From Rhodoferax sp. (GTDB lineage: Bacteria > Pseudomonadota > Gammaproteobacteria > Burkholderiales > Burkholderiaceae_C), in NCBI GenBank assembly GCA_008015235.1, contig SSFF01000004.1:248001-312000 (forward strand): a DNA stretch of 64,000 nucleotides. The letters are read 5' to 3'. The notes beneath the pieces are model-generated. The model was not told the DNA's origin. It was given only the letters and a program-made list of their open reading frames with translations, and ran no database searches. Below, piece after piece: positions 34,917 to 43,319 of the stretch (its first letter is position 1; every line of letters begins with the position of its first letter). Both the position numbers and the translations under genes were made by a program.

Positions 34917-35165
34917 ATGAACACCATCAAAACCATCCGAGAGCGCCTTGGCGTCACCCAGGCGGTGCTGGCGCAGGCTGTGGGTCGTACGCAGGGAAAC
35001 GTAGCGTTCTACGAGCGTGGCCAAAGCGTGCCATCCGACGTAGCCAAGCGTCTGATCGTGTTTGCATCTGAACGTGGTGTCGTTCTGTCCTACGAAGACA
35101 TCTACGGCCCAGCCCTCGCAAACAGTGCGCAAGCGGCTACCGAAACCGTAGTGCAGGGGGTGTGA
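34917..35165 (+). CDS. Cro-like regulator
   Basis: An 82-residue protein from ATG 34,917: MNTIKTIRERLGVTQAVLAQAVGRTQGNVAFYERGQSVPSDVAKRLIVFASERGVVLSYEDIYG, a compact helix-turn-helix of Cro type. It is the first gene to the right of the operators. Its last 17 residues (PALANSAQAATETVVQGV) are encoded by a copy of the dispersed repeat and recur on other proteins here, so they are probably not functional. Confidence 0.85.
   Translation: MNTIKTIRERLGVTQAVLAQAVGRTQGNVAFYERGQSVPSDVAKRLIVFASERGVVLSYEDIYGPALANSAQAATETVVQGV
35112..35163. repeat. Dispersed hairpin repeat, copy at the end of cro
   Basis: The GCGCAAGCGGCTACCGAAACCGTAGTGC type. It encodes the tail ALANSAQAATETVVQGV of the Cro-like protein. 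Confidence 0.5.
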
Positions 35166-35170
35166 TGCGC

Positions 35171-35443
35171 TTAGGTCTCGATCTTTGTCTCGGTGTAGCT
35201 GCAGGCATCGCAGCCAAATGTGACGTCCAGCCCACCCATGTCGCCAAACGTTTTGTTGGGTGCGCTTTTGATCTTGCGCCAGCGTCCGATCGCGCAGCTT
35301 GGGCAAGTAGGCAGTTGCGTCGTGCTGCCAAGGCGCGTCTCCAGCACTGCAATGCGGCGCTCCAGCTCCGGCACCTTGCGGGCAGCGGCAACCACTTGCT
35401 GCCATTCCACCAGTTTTTTCAGTGATTCGAGTAGGCCCACCAT
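35171..35443 (-). CDS. Small coiled-coil/zinc-ribbon protein
   Basis: A 90-residue protein, MVGLLESLKKLVEWQQVVAAARKVPELERRIAVLETRLG, with a short coiled coil. Two CxxC pairs follow (CPSCAIGRWRK and FGCDACSYTETK), which suggests a zinc ribbon. It runs against the rightward operon. Its start codon overlaps the divergent gene at 35,442 (CATGA). Confidence 0.65.
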   Translation of the reverse strand: MVGLLESLKKLVEWQQVVAAARKVPELERRIAVLETRLGSTTQLPTCPSCAIGRWRKIKSAPNKTFGDMGGLDVTFGCDACSYTETKIET

Positions 35444-35699
35444 GAAAACTCCCTTCGAGAAATTGAATGTGACCCATTGTGATGCTGTAGGCGTCAGCAA
35501 GGTGCGCCTGCACCATCAGTCCATCCAGGTGTGCCACTTGAGCAACGGCAATACGGTGTTGACCTGCAGCGAGTCGGGCCGTGATCCGGTGCTTTTCGAA
35601 TTGACGCCGTCCCAGCGCCAGCATTTCATCGGCCTTCTTTCTCCAGCCCTCGCCAACACCGCACAACCAGCTACTGAAAACGTAGCGCAGGGGGCCTGA
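35442..35699 (+). CDS. Hypothetical phage protein with repeat-encoded tail
   Basis: An 85-residue protein, MKTPFEKLNVTHCDAVGVSKVRLHHQSIQVCHLSNGNTVLTCSESGRDPVLFELTPSQRQHFIGLLS. It ends in the repeat-derived tail PALANTAQPATENVAQGA, nearly the same as that of Cro. The function is unknown. It shares CATG with the minus-strand gene start. Confidence 0.6.
   Translation: MKTPFEKLNVTHCDAVGVSKVRLHHQSIQVCHLSNGNTVLTCSESGRDPVLFELTPSQRQHFIGLLSPALANTAQPATENVAQGA
35647..35699. repeat. Dispersed hairpin repeat, copy at the end of gene 35442
   Basis: GCACAACCAGCTACTGAAAACGTAGCG, with GCTAC/GTAGC arms. It encodes ALANTAQPATENVAQGA. Confidence 0.5.
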
Positions 35700-35707
35700 T
35701 GCAATCG

Positions 35708-35923
35708 CTAGTGCTCTGCTTCGCCCTCTTCGGGATTGCGGGCTCGAAAGCTCACGCTCACCTGCAGGCTGGATTCGCCCGCCGTCAGCACGCCACCAGT
35801 GTGCTGGGCTGCCTCCAGCGTCACATCTGCCCATTGGTTGCACAGCTCGGTCAATGCCTGCGCAATGGCCAGTTCGATTCTTTCCTTCGGGATGTTCGCA
35901 AGGGGGTGATTGGTGTTTGACAT
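35708..35923 (-). CDS. Hypothetical phage protein
   Basis: A 71-residue protein, MSNTNHPLANIPKERIELAIAQALTELCNQWADVTLEAAQHTGGVLTAGESSLQVSVSFRARNPEEGEAEH. The track ORF adds 30 residues translated from the dispersed repeat, which I omit. It is convergent with the preceding plus-strand gene. The function is unknown. Confidence 0.6.
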   Translation of the reverse strand: MSNTNHPLANIPKERIELAIAQALTELCNQWADVTLEAAQHTGGVLTAGESSLQVSVSFRARNPEEGEAEH

Positions 35924-35936
35924 AGCTTTTATCAGT

Positions 35937-35993
35937 GTAGCCCGCGTAAACATTGCGCAGCCAGCTACCGAAAACGTAGCGAAGGTGGTGTGA
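35937..35993. repeat. Dispersed hairpin repeat, free-standing copy
   Basis: GTAGCCCGCGTAAACATTGCGCAGCCAGCTACCGAAAACGTAGCG. It is in frame with a TGA but has no gene attached, possibly the remnant of a deleted gene end. Confidence 0.5.
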
Positions 35994-36046
35994 GATGAAG
36001 GATCGCAAACCAATCGCGATTGACGCGCCTGCTGACCACGAGCAGG

Positions 36047-36289
36047 TTATTGATACGGTACGTCGCTCTGCGCGCTGCCATCTCCCATGTACAGACGCAG
36101 AAGTGGCCCGCGCTCCGTGTATTCCCAGACCCGAGCTGTTACCACGTATTGGCGTCCGCCAAAGCGCACTAGGTCGCCTTGTGCGGGCGGTACTTGCAAG
36201 CCTGGCCAGAAGTTGGGGACGGTAGTGCCATTCTTGCGAATCAGATCCAGGTCGTCTGGTGAGAACGACATCACGACTTGCAGTTCCAT
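36047..36289 (-). CDS. Hypothetical phage protein
   Basis: An 80-residue beta-rich protein, MELQVVMSFSPDDLDLIRKNGTTVPNFWPGLQVPPAQGDLVRFGGRQYVVTARVWEYTERGPLLRLYMGDG. MDSQHTNF at 36,331 is an alternative start. On the plus strand opposite its end lies a short start-like reading (MKDRKPIAIDAPADHEQVI from 35,995), perhaps a remnant. Confidence 0.6.
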   Translation of the reverse strand: MELQVVMSFSPDDLDLIRKNGTTVPNFWPGLQVPPAQGDLVRFGGRQYVVTARVWEYTERGPLLRLYMGDGSAQSDVPYQ

Positions 36290-36360
36290 TTTGGGTAACC
36301 CCCTGGTGAAGTTGGTGTGCTGGGAATCCATCAGTGTAGCCAGCGGGGTTGCCCGCCAGT

Positions 36361-36573
36361 TCAGGAGTGGTGCACATGCGTGAAGCCCTCCCATTTCAGT
36401 ACCAGGGGCTCAAACGTGCCCAGGTAACCGCCAAAGCTGCGGCGCGCTTTTTCCATCGTTTCGTGGCTCGGAGCACTTTGGGGTTGTCTCGCTCCGTGTC
36501 TTTGGGCCTGCCCGGCTTCTTGCTGGGCGGGCTGCTTTTTGTTTTCTGACTGATTCGCAGGGAGTGTGTTCAT
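36361..36573 (-). CDS. Hypothetical phage protein
   Basis: A 70-residue protein, MNTLPANQSENKKQPAQQEAGQAQRHGARQPQSAPSHETMEKARRSFGGYLGTFEPLVLKWEGFTHVHHS. The first half is Gln-rich and probably disordered. Its start overlaps the divergent CII-like gene start (36,572). The function is unknown. Confidence 0.55.
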   Translation of the reverse strand: MNTLPANQSENKKQPAQQEAGQAQRHGARQPQSAPSHETMEKARRSFGGYLGTFEPLVLKWEGFTHVHHS

Positions 36574-37264
36574 GAGAGCAAGTGTGGCCCTTCGCGGCAT
36601 TTCAGAAAACGGCGAATCCATTGGCGCCGGCAACATCGACCCAGCCACCATGGCCCCGCTCGATGCGGCCTACCACACGGCCCACCAGTACAAGGGTGGG
36701 GTGCATGCCCTGGCCCTGAGCATGGGGGTGTCCGGCAACGTGTTGCAGAACAAGGTCAACCCCAACAACACCACGCACCACCTGACGCTGGCCGAAGCCG
36801 TGGCCATGATGGACCTGGCCGACAACGATGCCATCTTGATGTCAATGGCTGCGCACCGTGGCTACGACCTGATGCAGACCATCCCGGTCAACACCGGCAA
36901 CCCCGTGTCCCTGTATTGGCAGGCAGCAGCTGCACAGGCGGACTTCATGCAGGCTGCATCCGATGCGCTTGAGCATGGCGCTACGACCAATGCGCTGCGC
37001 AACGCACGCAACCGGGCAGTCGATGCCATGGCCCACATGAACAACCTACTGGCAGCCCTCGCTGCCACCGTCCCCACAGCACCCAAAGAGGTGCAACAAC
37101 CCCGTCCCCCATCAATGGGGAAAGGCCACGAAATGACGCAGCGAAACACTTCAACTCGTTCACCTCATGGGGCCACCCCCGGCTTTGGGTCCTTCCGCAA
37201 AGAGCGGCGTGAGGGTAATTCGAACCCCTCGCGGCGTGTAGATAGTGAGGCTGGAAGTTACTGA
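36572..37264 (+). CDS. Phage CII-type regulatory protein
   Basis: A 230-residue protein whose core (AAYHTAHQYKGGVHALALSMGVSGNVLQNKVNPNNTTHHLTLAEAVAMMDLADNDAIL) matches the phage regulatory protein CII family, with a helix-turn-helix around residues 35-80. The last 60 residues are low complexity. It lies between Cro and the primase, as in P22/lambda-type layouts. Its stop overlaps the primase start. Confidence 0.8.
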   Translation: MRASVALRGISENGESIGAGNIDPATMAPLDAAYHTAHQYKGGVHALALSMGVSGNVLQNKVNPNNTTHHLTLAEAVAMMDLADNDAILMSMAAHRGYDLMQTIPVNTGNPVSLYWQAAAAQADFMQAASDALEHGATTNALRNARNRAVDAMAHMNNLLAALAATVPTAPKEVQQPRPPSMGKGHEMTQRNTSTRSPHGATPGFGSFRKERREGNSNPSRRVDSEAGSY

Positions 37265-39618
37265 TGGCGTCCAACTACGATGATGTGCTGAGCCAGTTGC
37301 AGGCAGCTGGCCTGCAGGTGGACAGCCTCGAAATTGGGCGCATGCGGCGCTGCAAGGTCGAGGGCGACCGGGAAAAGCGAGGGTGGTACCACCTTCATGA
37401 GCTGCGGCTGCAGAACGGCCACGATGTGATCGTTGGCAGCTTCGGCGTCTGGCGCGGTGCAGAAAACAATGCCACCAAGGTGGAGCTGCGCAAGACCGAA
37501 CTGAGCCAGGAGCAGGCCGCCGCGCTGCGCAAGCGCCTGGCCGAAGACAAGAAGCGCTCCGAAGCTGCCCGCAAGGCCGATGCTGCCCGCGCTGCAGAGA
37601 AAGCCGCCGCGGCCTGGCGCAAATGTGCAGAGCAGGGCGGTTCGGAATACCTGACTCGCAAGGGTGTGGGTGCCCACGGTGTGCGCTTCAGCCCCCAGGG
37701 CGCCATGGTCATACCCATGCTGGACGTGGCAGGCCGGATCCATGGCCTGCAGATCATCCGCGGTAAGCAGCCTGGGCAGCAGCGCAAGCTGGACAAGGAA
37801 TTCTGGCCTTCGGGCCTCATCAAGAAACACCACTTCCACTTGCTGGGAATGGTCGGCATGGTCACGCCCATCATCCTGGTGGCCGAGGGCTACGCCACCG
37901 CAGCCAGTTTGTATGAGGCAACTGGCCTGCCAGTGGCGGTCGCCTTCGACGCTGGCAACCTGGGCCCGGTGGCCACGGAGCTGCATGGCCGGTACAAGAA
38001 GGCCCGCATCCTGATCTGCGCCGACGACGACGCCTTCAGCGACGGTAACCCCGGCGTCACATGCGCCAGTGCAGCCGCGCTGGAGGTGGGCGGCGCCTAC
38101 GTGGCTCCACGCTTTGCCGACGAAGAAGCCCGCCGGGCGGCGTACGAGTCCAAGGGCCAGAAGATTACTGACTTCAACGACCTCCACCTGGCGGAAGGCC
38201 TGCATGTGGTGCGCGTCCAGATCGAGGCCCGCATCACGGAATTGGGATGGCGGGTGCAAGCCGCGCGCGCCGCCACAAAGCCGCAGGGGGAGGGGGTAGA
38301 GAAAGATCCGCTCAAGCCCATCGAATCCGTCGACGAGCTGCTGGAGCGTTACGCCTTGGTCTATGGCCAGGGTGGCAGCGTGTTCGACCACCAGGAGCAC
38401 ATGCTGCTGGCTCTGAGCGATATGCGCGACGCCTGCCTGCGTCGGGAAGTGCACCGCGCCTGGTGCGAGCATCCTGACAAACAGATCGTGCGGGTGCAGG
38501 AAGTTGGCTTTGACCCTGCTGGCACCGACCCCGAAGTGAAGTGCAACCTGTGGGCGGGCTGGCCCACCACGCCAAAGGCCGGTAAGTGTGAATACCTGCT
38601 CGACCTTCTGCGCTACATGTGCGCTGGCGAGACCAAGAGCGAAGACCTCTACAACTGGGTGCTCAAGTGGATCGCCTACCCCATCCAGCACCCGGGCGCC
38701 AAGATGAAGACCACCCTGGTCATCCATGGCCCCCAGGGAACAGGCAAAAACATGTTCTTCGAGGCCCTCATGGCCATCTATGGCCGCTACGGCCGCGTGA
38801 TCGACCAGTCGGCCATCGAGGACAAGTTCAACGACTGGGCCAGCGGCAAGCTGTTCCTGATCGCCGACGAAGTGGTGGCCCGCAGCGACCTGTACCACGT
38901 CAAGAACAAGCTCAAGGCATTCATCACGGGCGAGTGGATCCGCATCAACCCCAAGAACCGAACCGCCTACGACGAGCGCAACCACGTAAACATGGTGTTC
39001 CTGTCCAACGAGGCCATGCCGGTGGTTCTGGAGGAAGACGACCGCCGCCATGCCGTGATCTGGACCCCTGAAAAGCTCAGCCCGGACTTCTACCAGGGGC
39101 TCATGGCCGAGGTGGCCGCCGGCGGCGTTGCCGCTCTGCACGACTACCTGCTGCACTTGCCCATGGACGATTTCACCAACGGAACCTTGCCGCCCATGAC
39201 CGAGGCCAAGCGTGAGCTCATCCACCTCGGCCTGGACAGCCCCAGCCGCTTCGTCATCGCCTTTGAGCGCGGTGACGTCGACGGATTCCCGGGCCTGAAG
39301 GCGCCGGCGCTGCTCACCCCCTGTCTCAGCCAGGACTTCTACGACCTATACGGCGAGTGGTGCAAGCGCCAAAAGCTCACCGCCCTCAACCAGCCGCGGT
39401 TTATGAACGCAGTCAAGCGCAAGCACAAGGGCTGGACCGACCGCAAGCGCGTTGGCCACTCCACCAACCCGGCCACGGTGCTGCAGCTGCCCGGTGGCAA
39501 TGAATTGCCGCCCGGCCAAAGCGAATCAGATTGGCTGGAGGGCAGGGTGCAAGCCTTCAAGGCCGCGCTCAAGATTTTCCGGCAGCAAACCATGGGTGGA
39601 GGTAGCAGCTATGACTGA
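37264..39618 (+). CDS. Phage primase-helicase
   Basis: A 784-residue replication protein. A Toprim-like primase segment is seen at about residues 195-260 (IILVAEGYATAASLYEATGLPVAVAFDAGNLGPVA, then ILICADDD). A superfamily 3-type helicase follows, with Walker A VIHGPQGTGKNMFFEAL near residue 485 and FLIADEVVARSDLYHVKNKLKAFITGEWIRINPK after it. It should unwind and prime phage DNA, probably at the iteron region that begins 13 bp after its stop. Confidence 0.88.
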   Translation: MASNYDDVLSQLQAAGLQVDSLEIGRMRRCKVEGDREKRGWYHLHELRLQNGHDVIVGSFGVWRGAENNATKVELRKTELSQEQAAALRKRLAEDKKRSEAARKADAARAAEKAAAAWRKCAEQGGSEYLTRKGVGAHGVRFSPQGAMVIPMLDVAGRIHGLQIIRGKQPGQQRKLDKEFWPSGLIKKHHFHLLGMVGMVTPIILVAEGYATAASLYEATGLPVAVAFDAGNLGPVATELHGRYKKARILICADDDAFSDGNPGVTCASAAALEVGGAYVAPRFADEEARRAAYESKGQKITDFNDLHLAEGLHVVRVQIEARITELGWRVQAARAATKPQGEGVEKDPLKPIESVDELLERYALVYGQGGSVFDHQEHMLLALSDMRDACLRREVHRAWCEHPDKQIVRVQEVGFDPAGTDPEVKCNLWAGWPTTPKAGKCEYLLDLLRYMCAGETKSEDLYNWVLKWIAYPIQHPGAKMKTTLVIHGPQGTGKNMFFEALMAIYGRYGRVIDQSAIEDKFNDWASGKLFLIADEVVARSDLYHVKNKLKAFITGEWIRINPKNRTAYDERNHVNMVFLSNEAMPVVLEEDDRRHAVIWTPEKLSPDFYQGLMAEVAAGGVAALHDYLLHLPMDDFTNGTLPPMTEAKRELIHLGLDSPSRFVIAFERGDVDGFPGLKAPALLTPCLSQDFYDLYGEWCKRQKLTALNQPRFMNAVKRKHKGWTDRKRVGHSTNPATVLQLPGGNELPPGQSESDWLEGRVQAFKAALKIFRQQTMGGGSSYD

Positions 39619-40087
39619 AAACGCCGCGTTTGTGCAGGGTGTGCAGGGCCATGTGCAGGGGTTTGTGCAGGGTCTTTCACTCTTGTGCAGGGCTGTGCAG
39701 GGTGTTTCCCACTTTCCCGCATGTGCGTGGGCGCGTGCGCGAGGCCCAAGAAACACCGCTGCATTTCGCAAATATTTACCCCTGCACACCCTGCACACCC
39801 TGCACACGCCTTCTAAATCAATGACTTACGAAAAAAATGATGGTGCACAGATGGGTGCACACCATGCACAAGGCCAAAGGACTATCCGCTGCACGGAAGA
39901 AAACGCTGCCCAGATGCAGCAGGCCGTCAAAAACTGGCCTGAACTCCACGCCCTGGTGAAAGACCTGCACGCAGCCAACCTGATCCCCGGCCTGCGCGCC
40001 GTTCAGATCACGCTATCCGGCCCTCCAGAGCATCTGGCCAAGGGGTTGGGTGCGCTCCTGCCTGACAACGGCGCCAAACGCGATTGA
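39611..40087 (+). CDS. Hypothetical protein overlapping the candidate origin
   Basis: A 158-residue reading from ATG 39,611, which overlaps the primase stop. Residues 7-70 are just the translation of GTGCAGGG repeats (VQGVQGHVQGFVQGL...LHTLHTLHT) and are unlikely to fold. The part from MTYEKNDGAQMGAHHAQGQRTIRC (39,821) onward looks like a genuine small protein (AQMQQAVKNWPELHALVKDLHAANLIPGLRAVQITL). Either start is possible. Confidence 0.5.
   Translation: MTENAAFVQGVQGHVQGFVQGLSLLCRAVQGVSHFPACAWARARGPRNTAAFRKYLPLHTLHTLHTPSKSMTYEKNDGAQMGAHHAQGQRTIRCTEENAAQMQQAVKNWPELHALVKDLHAANLIPGLRAVQITLSGPPEHLAKGLGALLPDNGAKRD
39631..39806. repeat. Iteron cluster, candidate phage replication origin
   Basis: TGTGCAGGG occurs six times on the plus strand (39,631, 39,640, 39,652, 39,664, 39,683, 39,694). 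It occurs three times inverted as CCCTGCACA (39,780, 39,789, 39,798), with an AT-rich stretch (GCAAATATTTA) before the inverted block. It lies directly after the primase-helicase gene. Confidence 0.6.
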
Positions 40088-40094
40088 GGGCCCC

Positions 40095-40877
40095 ATGAAA
40101 ATCTCTATGCAATTCACCGGCCTCGAAAAGGTCCAGCGTCAGCTGGCCAAGCTCAGCGGACCCCAAGCGGCAGGTGCCTATGCAGCAGCCATCAATGACA
40201 CGGCCTATGAGGTGCGCCGCAAGATGCAGGCAGAGATGGCCGCCGTGTTTGACCGGCCCACCCCTTACATCTTGCGCAGTGTTCGGGTAAATCAGGCAAC
40301 CGCAGTCAACCTGCAGGCCACCATCGAGCCCACCTACTACGGCGGCAAAGGGGTGGACCCGCAAAAAATCCTGAACGCTCAGGCCGACGGTGGCAGCCGC
40401 CGCGACAAGCGCAGCGAGGTGGCCCTGCGCCGTGCCGGCATCCTGCCTTCCGGCTACCAGACAGCCATTCCCGAGACACCCTACCCAGGCAGCGACGACG
40501 GCAATGGGAACCTCAAGGGCAGCTTCCTGGTGCACATCATCAGCTACTTCCAGGCGTTCGGTGAGCAAGGCTACAGGGCCAACATGACCGATCGCACCAA
40601 GTCCAGGCTGCACGCAACCGGCACCAAGGCCATGGCCGCCCGGCGCTACTTTGTCAGCTACGGCAGGCTGCGTGGCAACCGGTCCAGCCACCTGGCGCCC
40701 GGGATCTGGGCTGCCAGCGGCACCCACGGTGTCGACGTCCGCCCGGTGCTGATGTTCGTCAAGGCAGCCCAATACCGCCCGCGTCTGAGCATGGAGCGCA
40801 TCGCCCGCCAGGCCAACGCCAGCGAATACCTGGCCCGCCGGCTGCGCTACCGCATTAAACAGGCGGCAGGGGAGTGA
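40095..40877 (+). CDS. Phage virion protein, minor tail/tail-completion (gpZ-like)
   Basis: A 260-residue protein starting MKISMQFTGLEKVQRQLAKLSGPQAAGAYAAAINDTAYEVRRKMQAEMAAVFDRPTPYI, an opening reminiscent of lambda gpZ and related tail-completion proteins. It is placed unusually early, before the terminase genes. The assignment is by resemblance of the N-terminal pattern only. Confidence 0.5.
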   Translation: MKISMQFTGLEKVQRQLAKLSGPQAAGAYAAAINDTAYEVRRKMQAEMAAVFDRPTPYILRSVRVNQATAVNLQATIEPTYYGGKGVDPQKILNAQADGGSRRDKRSEVALRRAGILPSGYQTAIPETPYPGSDDGNGNLKGSFLVHIISYFQAFGEQGYRANMTDRTKSRLHATGTKAMAARRYFVSYGRLRGNRSSHLAPGIWAASGTHGVDVRPVLMFVKAAQYRPRLSMERIARQANASEYLARRLRYRIKQAAGE

Positions 40878-40879
40878 GC

Positions 40880-41494
40880 ATGTCCACCCCATCCGTTATG
40901 TCCATTCCTGACTTTGGGGCCTACCTGGGCCACGGTCGCACCTACGGCTACCAGCTCCAGAAGGAAGGCCGCCTGGTCATGGCCGACGACGGCGTGAACG
41001 TGCTGGTGGTGCAAAGCGAGGCCCGCGTGCGCGCCACCCAAGACCCCAGCAAGGCGGGTGTGCGCGAGCGCCACGCCAAGAATCGCCGCGCAAAAAATCC
41101 ACAAAATCAGCCTGTAGCCCGCACAGATACTGCGCAAGCAGCTACACAAAACGTAGCGCCGTCGGAGCCACCACCAGAAGACTCCTCCAACACCCAGTAC
41201 GACTTTCAGGGCGCCAAGGCCAAGCGCGAGCACTGGGCGGCCGAGCGTGAGCATGCCCAGTACCTCAAGGAAGCGGGCGAGCTCATGGAGCGCAGTGCCG
41301 TGGTGGCGGCATTTGCCGATGCCGGCGCCACCCTGCGCTCAGGGCTGGAGGCCTGGCAGGTCACCTTGCCACCCCAGCTCGTTGGCCTGGACGAGTCTGC
41401 CATCCGCACCACCCTGGCCGACCAGGTGGAGCGCCTGCTGCACGACCTGGTCGACAAGCTGGGCCGCATGGCTGAACAGGACAAAGCGGCATGA
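40880..41494 (+). CDS. Putative terminase small subunit
   Basis: A 204-residue protein directly upstream of and coupled to the GpA-type terminase. It begins MSTPSVMSIPDFGAYLGHGRTYGYQLQKEGRLVMADDGVNVLV, a helix-turn-helix-like start, with an acidic helical C-terminus. Residues near 80-95 (QPVARTDTAQAATQNVAPS) come from a dispersed-repeat copy. The track start is a GTG two codons upstream, but ATG 40,880 has the better spacing from GGGGAG. Confidence 0.7.
   Translation: MSTPSVMSIPDFGAYLGHGRTYGYQLQKEGRLVMADDGVNVLVVQSEARVRATQDPSKAGVRERHAKNRRAKNPQNQPVARTDTAQAATQNVAPSEPPPEDSSNTQYDFQGAKAKREHWAAEREHAQYLKEAGELMERSAVVAAFADAGATLRSGLEAWQVTLPPQLVGLDESAIRTTLADQVERLLHDLVDKLGRMAEQDKAA
41114..41161. repeat. 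Dispersed hairpin repeat, copy in the terminase small subunit
   Basis: GTAGCCCGCACAGATACTGCGCAAGCAGCTACACAAAACGTAGCG. It encodes VARTDTAQAATQNVAP within the protein. Confidence 0.5.
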
Positions 41495-43308
41495 GCACCC
41501 CAGCCTACGCATCCCCCCGTGCCCACGGATTTCGCGCCATGGCCCGCGCCTTGGCCCCGCGCAAGCCACTTACCGTCAGCCAGTGGGCAGATGCTGAGCG
41601 CCGCACCAGCTCCAAAGGCAGCGCCGTGGTCGGCCAGTGGGTCACCGACCGTAACCCGCCGTTGCGCGAACCCATGGACTGTATGAGCGCGCGCTCCAGC
41701 GTCCACGACGTGGTGCTCATGTTCCCCATCCAGTTCGGTAAGACTGAAGTGGCAATCAACGCACTGGGCTACGCCATGGACCACGATCCCTGCCCGGTCA
41801 TGGTCTGCTTGCCCGGGGAGGTCAGCCAGCAGAAATGGGTGGCGCAGAAGCTGCAGCCCGCCATCGAGGAAAGCCCGGCAATGAAGCGGGCGCTGACCAG
41901 CGTGTCCAGCCGCGATGCATCCAACACCCGAACCTTCAAGGACTTCGCCGGCGGCCAGCTCTACATAGAGCACGCGGGCTCCCCCAGCCGCCTCAAGTCC
42001 ACCACCGTGCGCAAGCTGCTGGTGGACGAGGTCGACGAGTTCTCTGCCAACCTCACTGGCGGAGACGATCCGCTCGAAATGTTGGAAGGCCGCACCAGCG
42101 CTTTCCCTAGCACCTACCAGCGCCTGTATATCAGCACCCCGCAGATCAAGGGCATCAGCCGCATCGAGCAGCTCTACAACAAAAGCGACCAGCGCCGCTA
42201 CCACGTGCCGTGCCCCCACTGTGACCACCTGCAGCCGCTCATGTGGTCTGGCCTGCACTGGTCTGCCGATGCCAGCCAGGTCTGGTACGTCTGCCAGGAG
42301 TGTGGGGCCCACATCGACGAACACCACAAAACCGCCATGATCGCCGCCGGGCGCTGGGTTCCGGAAAACCCCGGATCCAAGGTGCGCGGTTACCACATCA
42401 ACTGCCTCTACTACCAGTTCGGCCTAGGGCCCCGGTGGATTGACCTGGTCGAACGCTGGCGCGAAGTCCAGAACGACCCGGCCCGCCTCAAGACCTTCGT
42501 CAACGACCGCCTGGCCGAACCCTGGGAAGACGCTGCCATGCGCGCCGTCAAGCACAACGCCATCGCTGACCGGGCCGAAGGCTACGCGCTGCGCACTGCG
42601 CCCGAGGGTGCCCTGGTCGTCACCGCCGGGGTCGATACCCAGGACAACCGCCTGGCGGTGCATCTGGTGGGTTGGGGGCGCAACATGGCGTTCTGGACGC
42701 TCGACTACATCGAGCTGCCCGGCGACCCAGCGGACTCTGCCGTCTGGGCCAGCCTCACCGAGCTGCTAAACACCCCCATCCAGCACGCCAGCGGCGCACT
42801 GCTGCAGGTCAGCGCCTACGCCAATGACATAGGTGGCCACCGTGGAGAGGCCGTCAAAGACTACGTGCGTCAGCGCCGCGTGCGCCGACCCATGGCCATC
42901 CACGGTGCCGTGGCCAATAACGCCCCCGTGCTCAATAAAGGCAAACTCATGGATGTGGATTGGCGCGGCCGCAGCGATAAGCGGGGCGTGCTGGTCTACC
43001 AGGTGGGCACCGTGGCCGCCAAGCACTGGCTCTATGGACGCCTGAGCACCGACGCAGACAAAAGCCCCGACACGCGCCTAACCCATTTCAGCAGTGAGCT
43101 TCCGCCTGAGTTGTTTTCAGGGCTGGTCAGCGAGACCTACAACCCGGCCAAAAACCGCTTCGACAAGCGCCGTGGCGCGCGCAATGAGCCGCTAGACACC
43201 TGGGTCTACGCCTACGCCGCCGCCCACCACCCCGAGCTGCGCCTGCATCGCTTTACCAAGGCGGACTGGGACCGCCTGGAACTCAACATCCAAACCGCAA
43301 ACGACTGA
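41491..43308 (+). CDS. Terminase large subunit, GpA family
   Basis: A 605-residue DNA-packaging ATPase/nuclease of the lambda gpA family. The ATPase motif region is VVLMFPIQFGKTEVAINALGY, with KLLVDEVDEFSA as the Walker B area. A zinc-binding insert follows (VPCPHCDHLQPLMW...YVCQECGAHID). The nuclease part contains VVTAGVDTQDNRLAVHLVGWG. The length is close to lambda gpA (641). Confidence 0.93.
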   Translation: MSTPAYASPRAHGFRAMARALAPRKPLTVSQWADAERRTSSKGSAVVGQWVTDRNPPLREPMDCMSARSSVHDVVLMFPIQFGKTEVAINALGYAMDHDPCPVMVCLPGEVSQQKWVAQKLQPAIEESPAMKRALTSVSSRDASNTRTFKDFAGGQLYIEHAGSPSRLKSTTVRKLLVDEVDEFSANLTGGDDPLEMLEGRTSAFPSTYQRLYISTPQIKGISRIEQLYNKSDQRRYHVPCPHCDHLQPLMWSGLHWSADASQVWYVCQECGAHIDEHHKTAMIAAGRWVPENPGSKVRGYHINCLYYQFGLGPRWIDLVERWREVQNDPARLKTFVNDRLAEPWEDAAMRAVKHNAIADRAEGYALRTAPEGALVVTAGVDTQDNRLAVHLVGWGRNMAFWTLDYIELPGDPADSAVWASLTELLNTPIQHASGALLQVSAYANDIGGHRGEAVKDYVRQRRVRRPMAIHGAVANNAPVLNKGKLMDVDWRGRSDKRGVLVYQVGTVAAKHWLYGRLSTDADKSPDTRLTHFSSELPPELFSGLVSETYNPAKNRFDKRRGARNEPLDTWVYAYAAAHHPELRLHRFTKADWDRLELNIQTAND

Positions 43309-43319
43309 AGGGACCCACC

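Noticed and set aside
37258-39225. Minus-strand ORF of 655 aa
   Set aside because: Antisense of the primase-helicase gene; V/G/H-rich composition.
39631-39806. CRISPR array
   Set aside because: The repeats are 9 bp, irregularly spaced and present in both orientations; iterons fit better.
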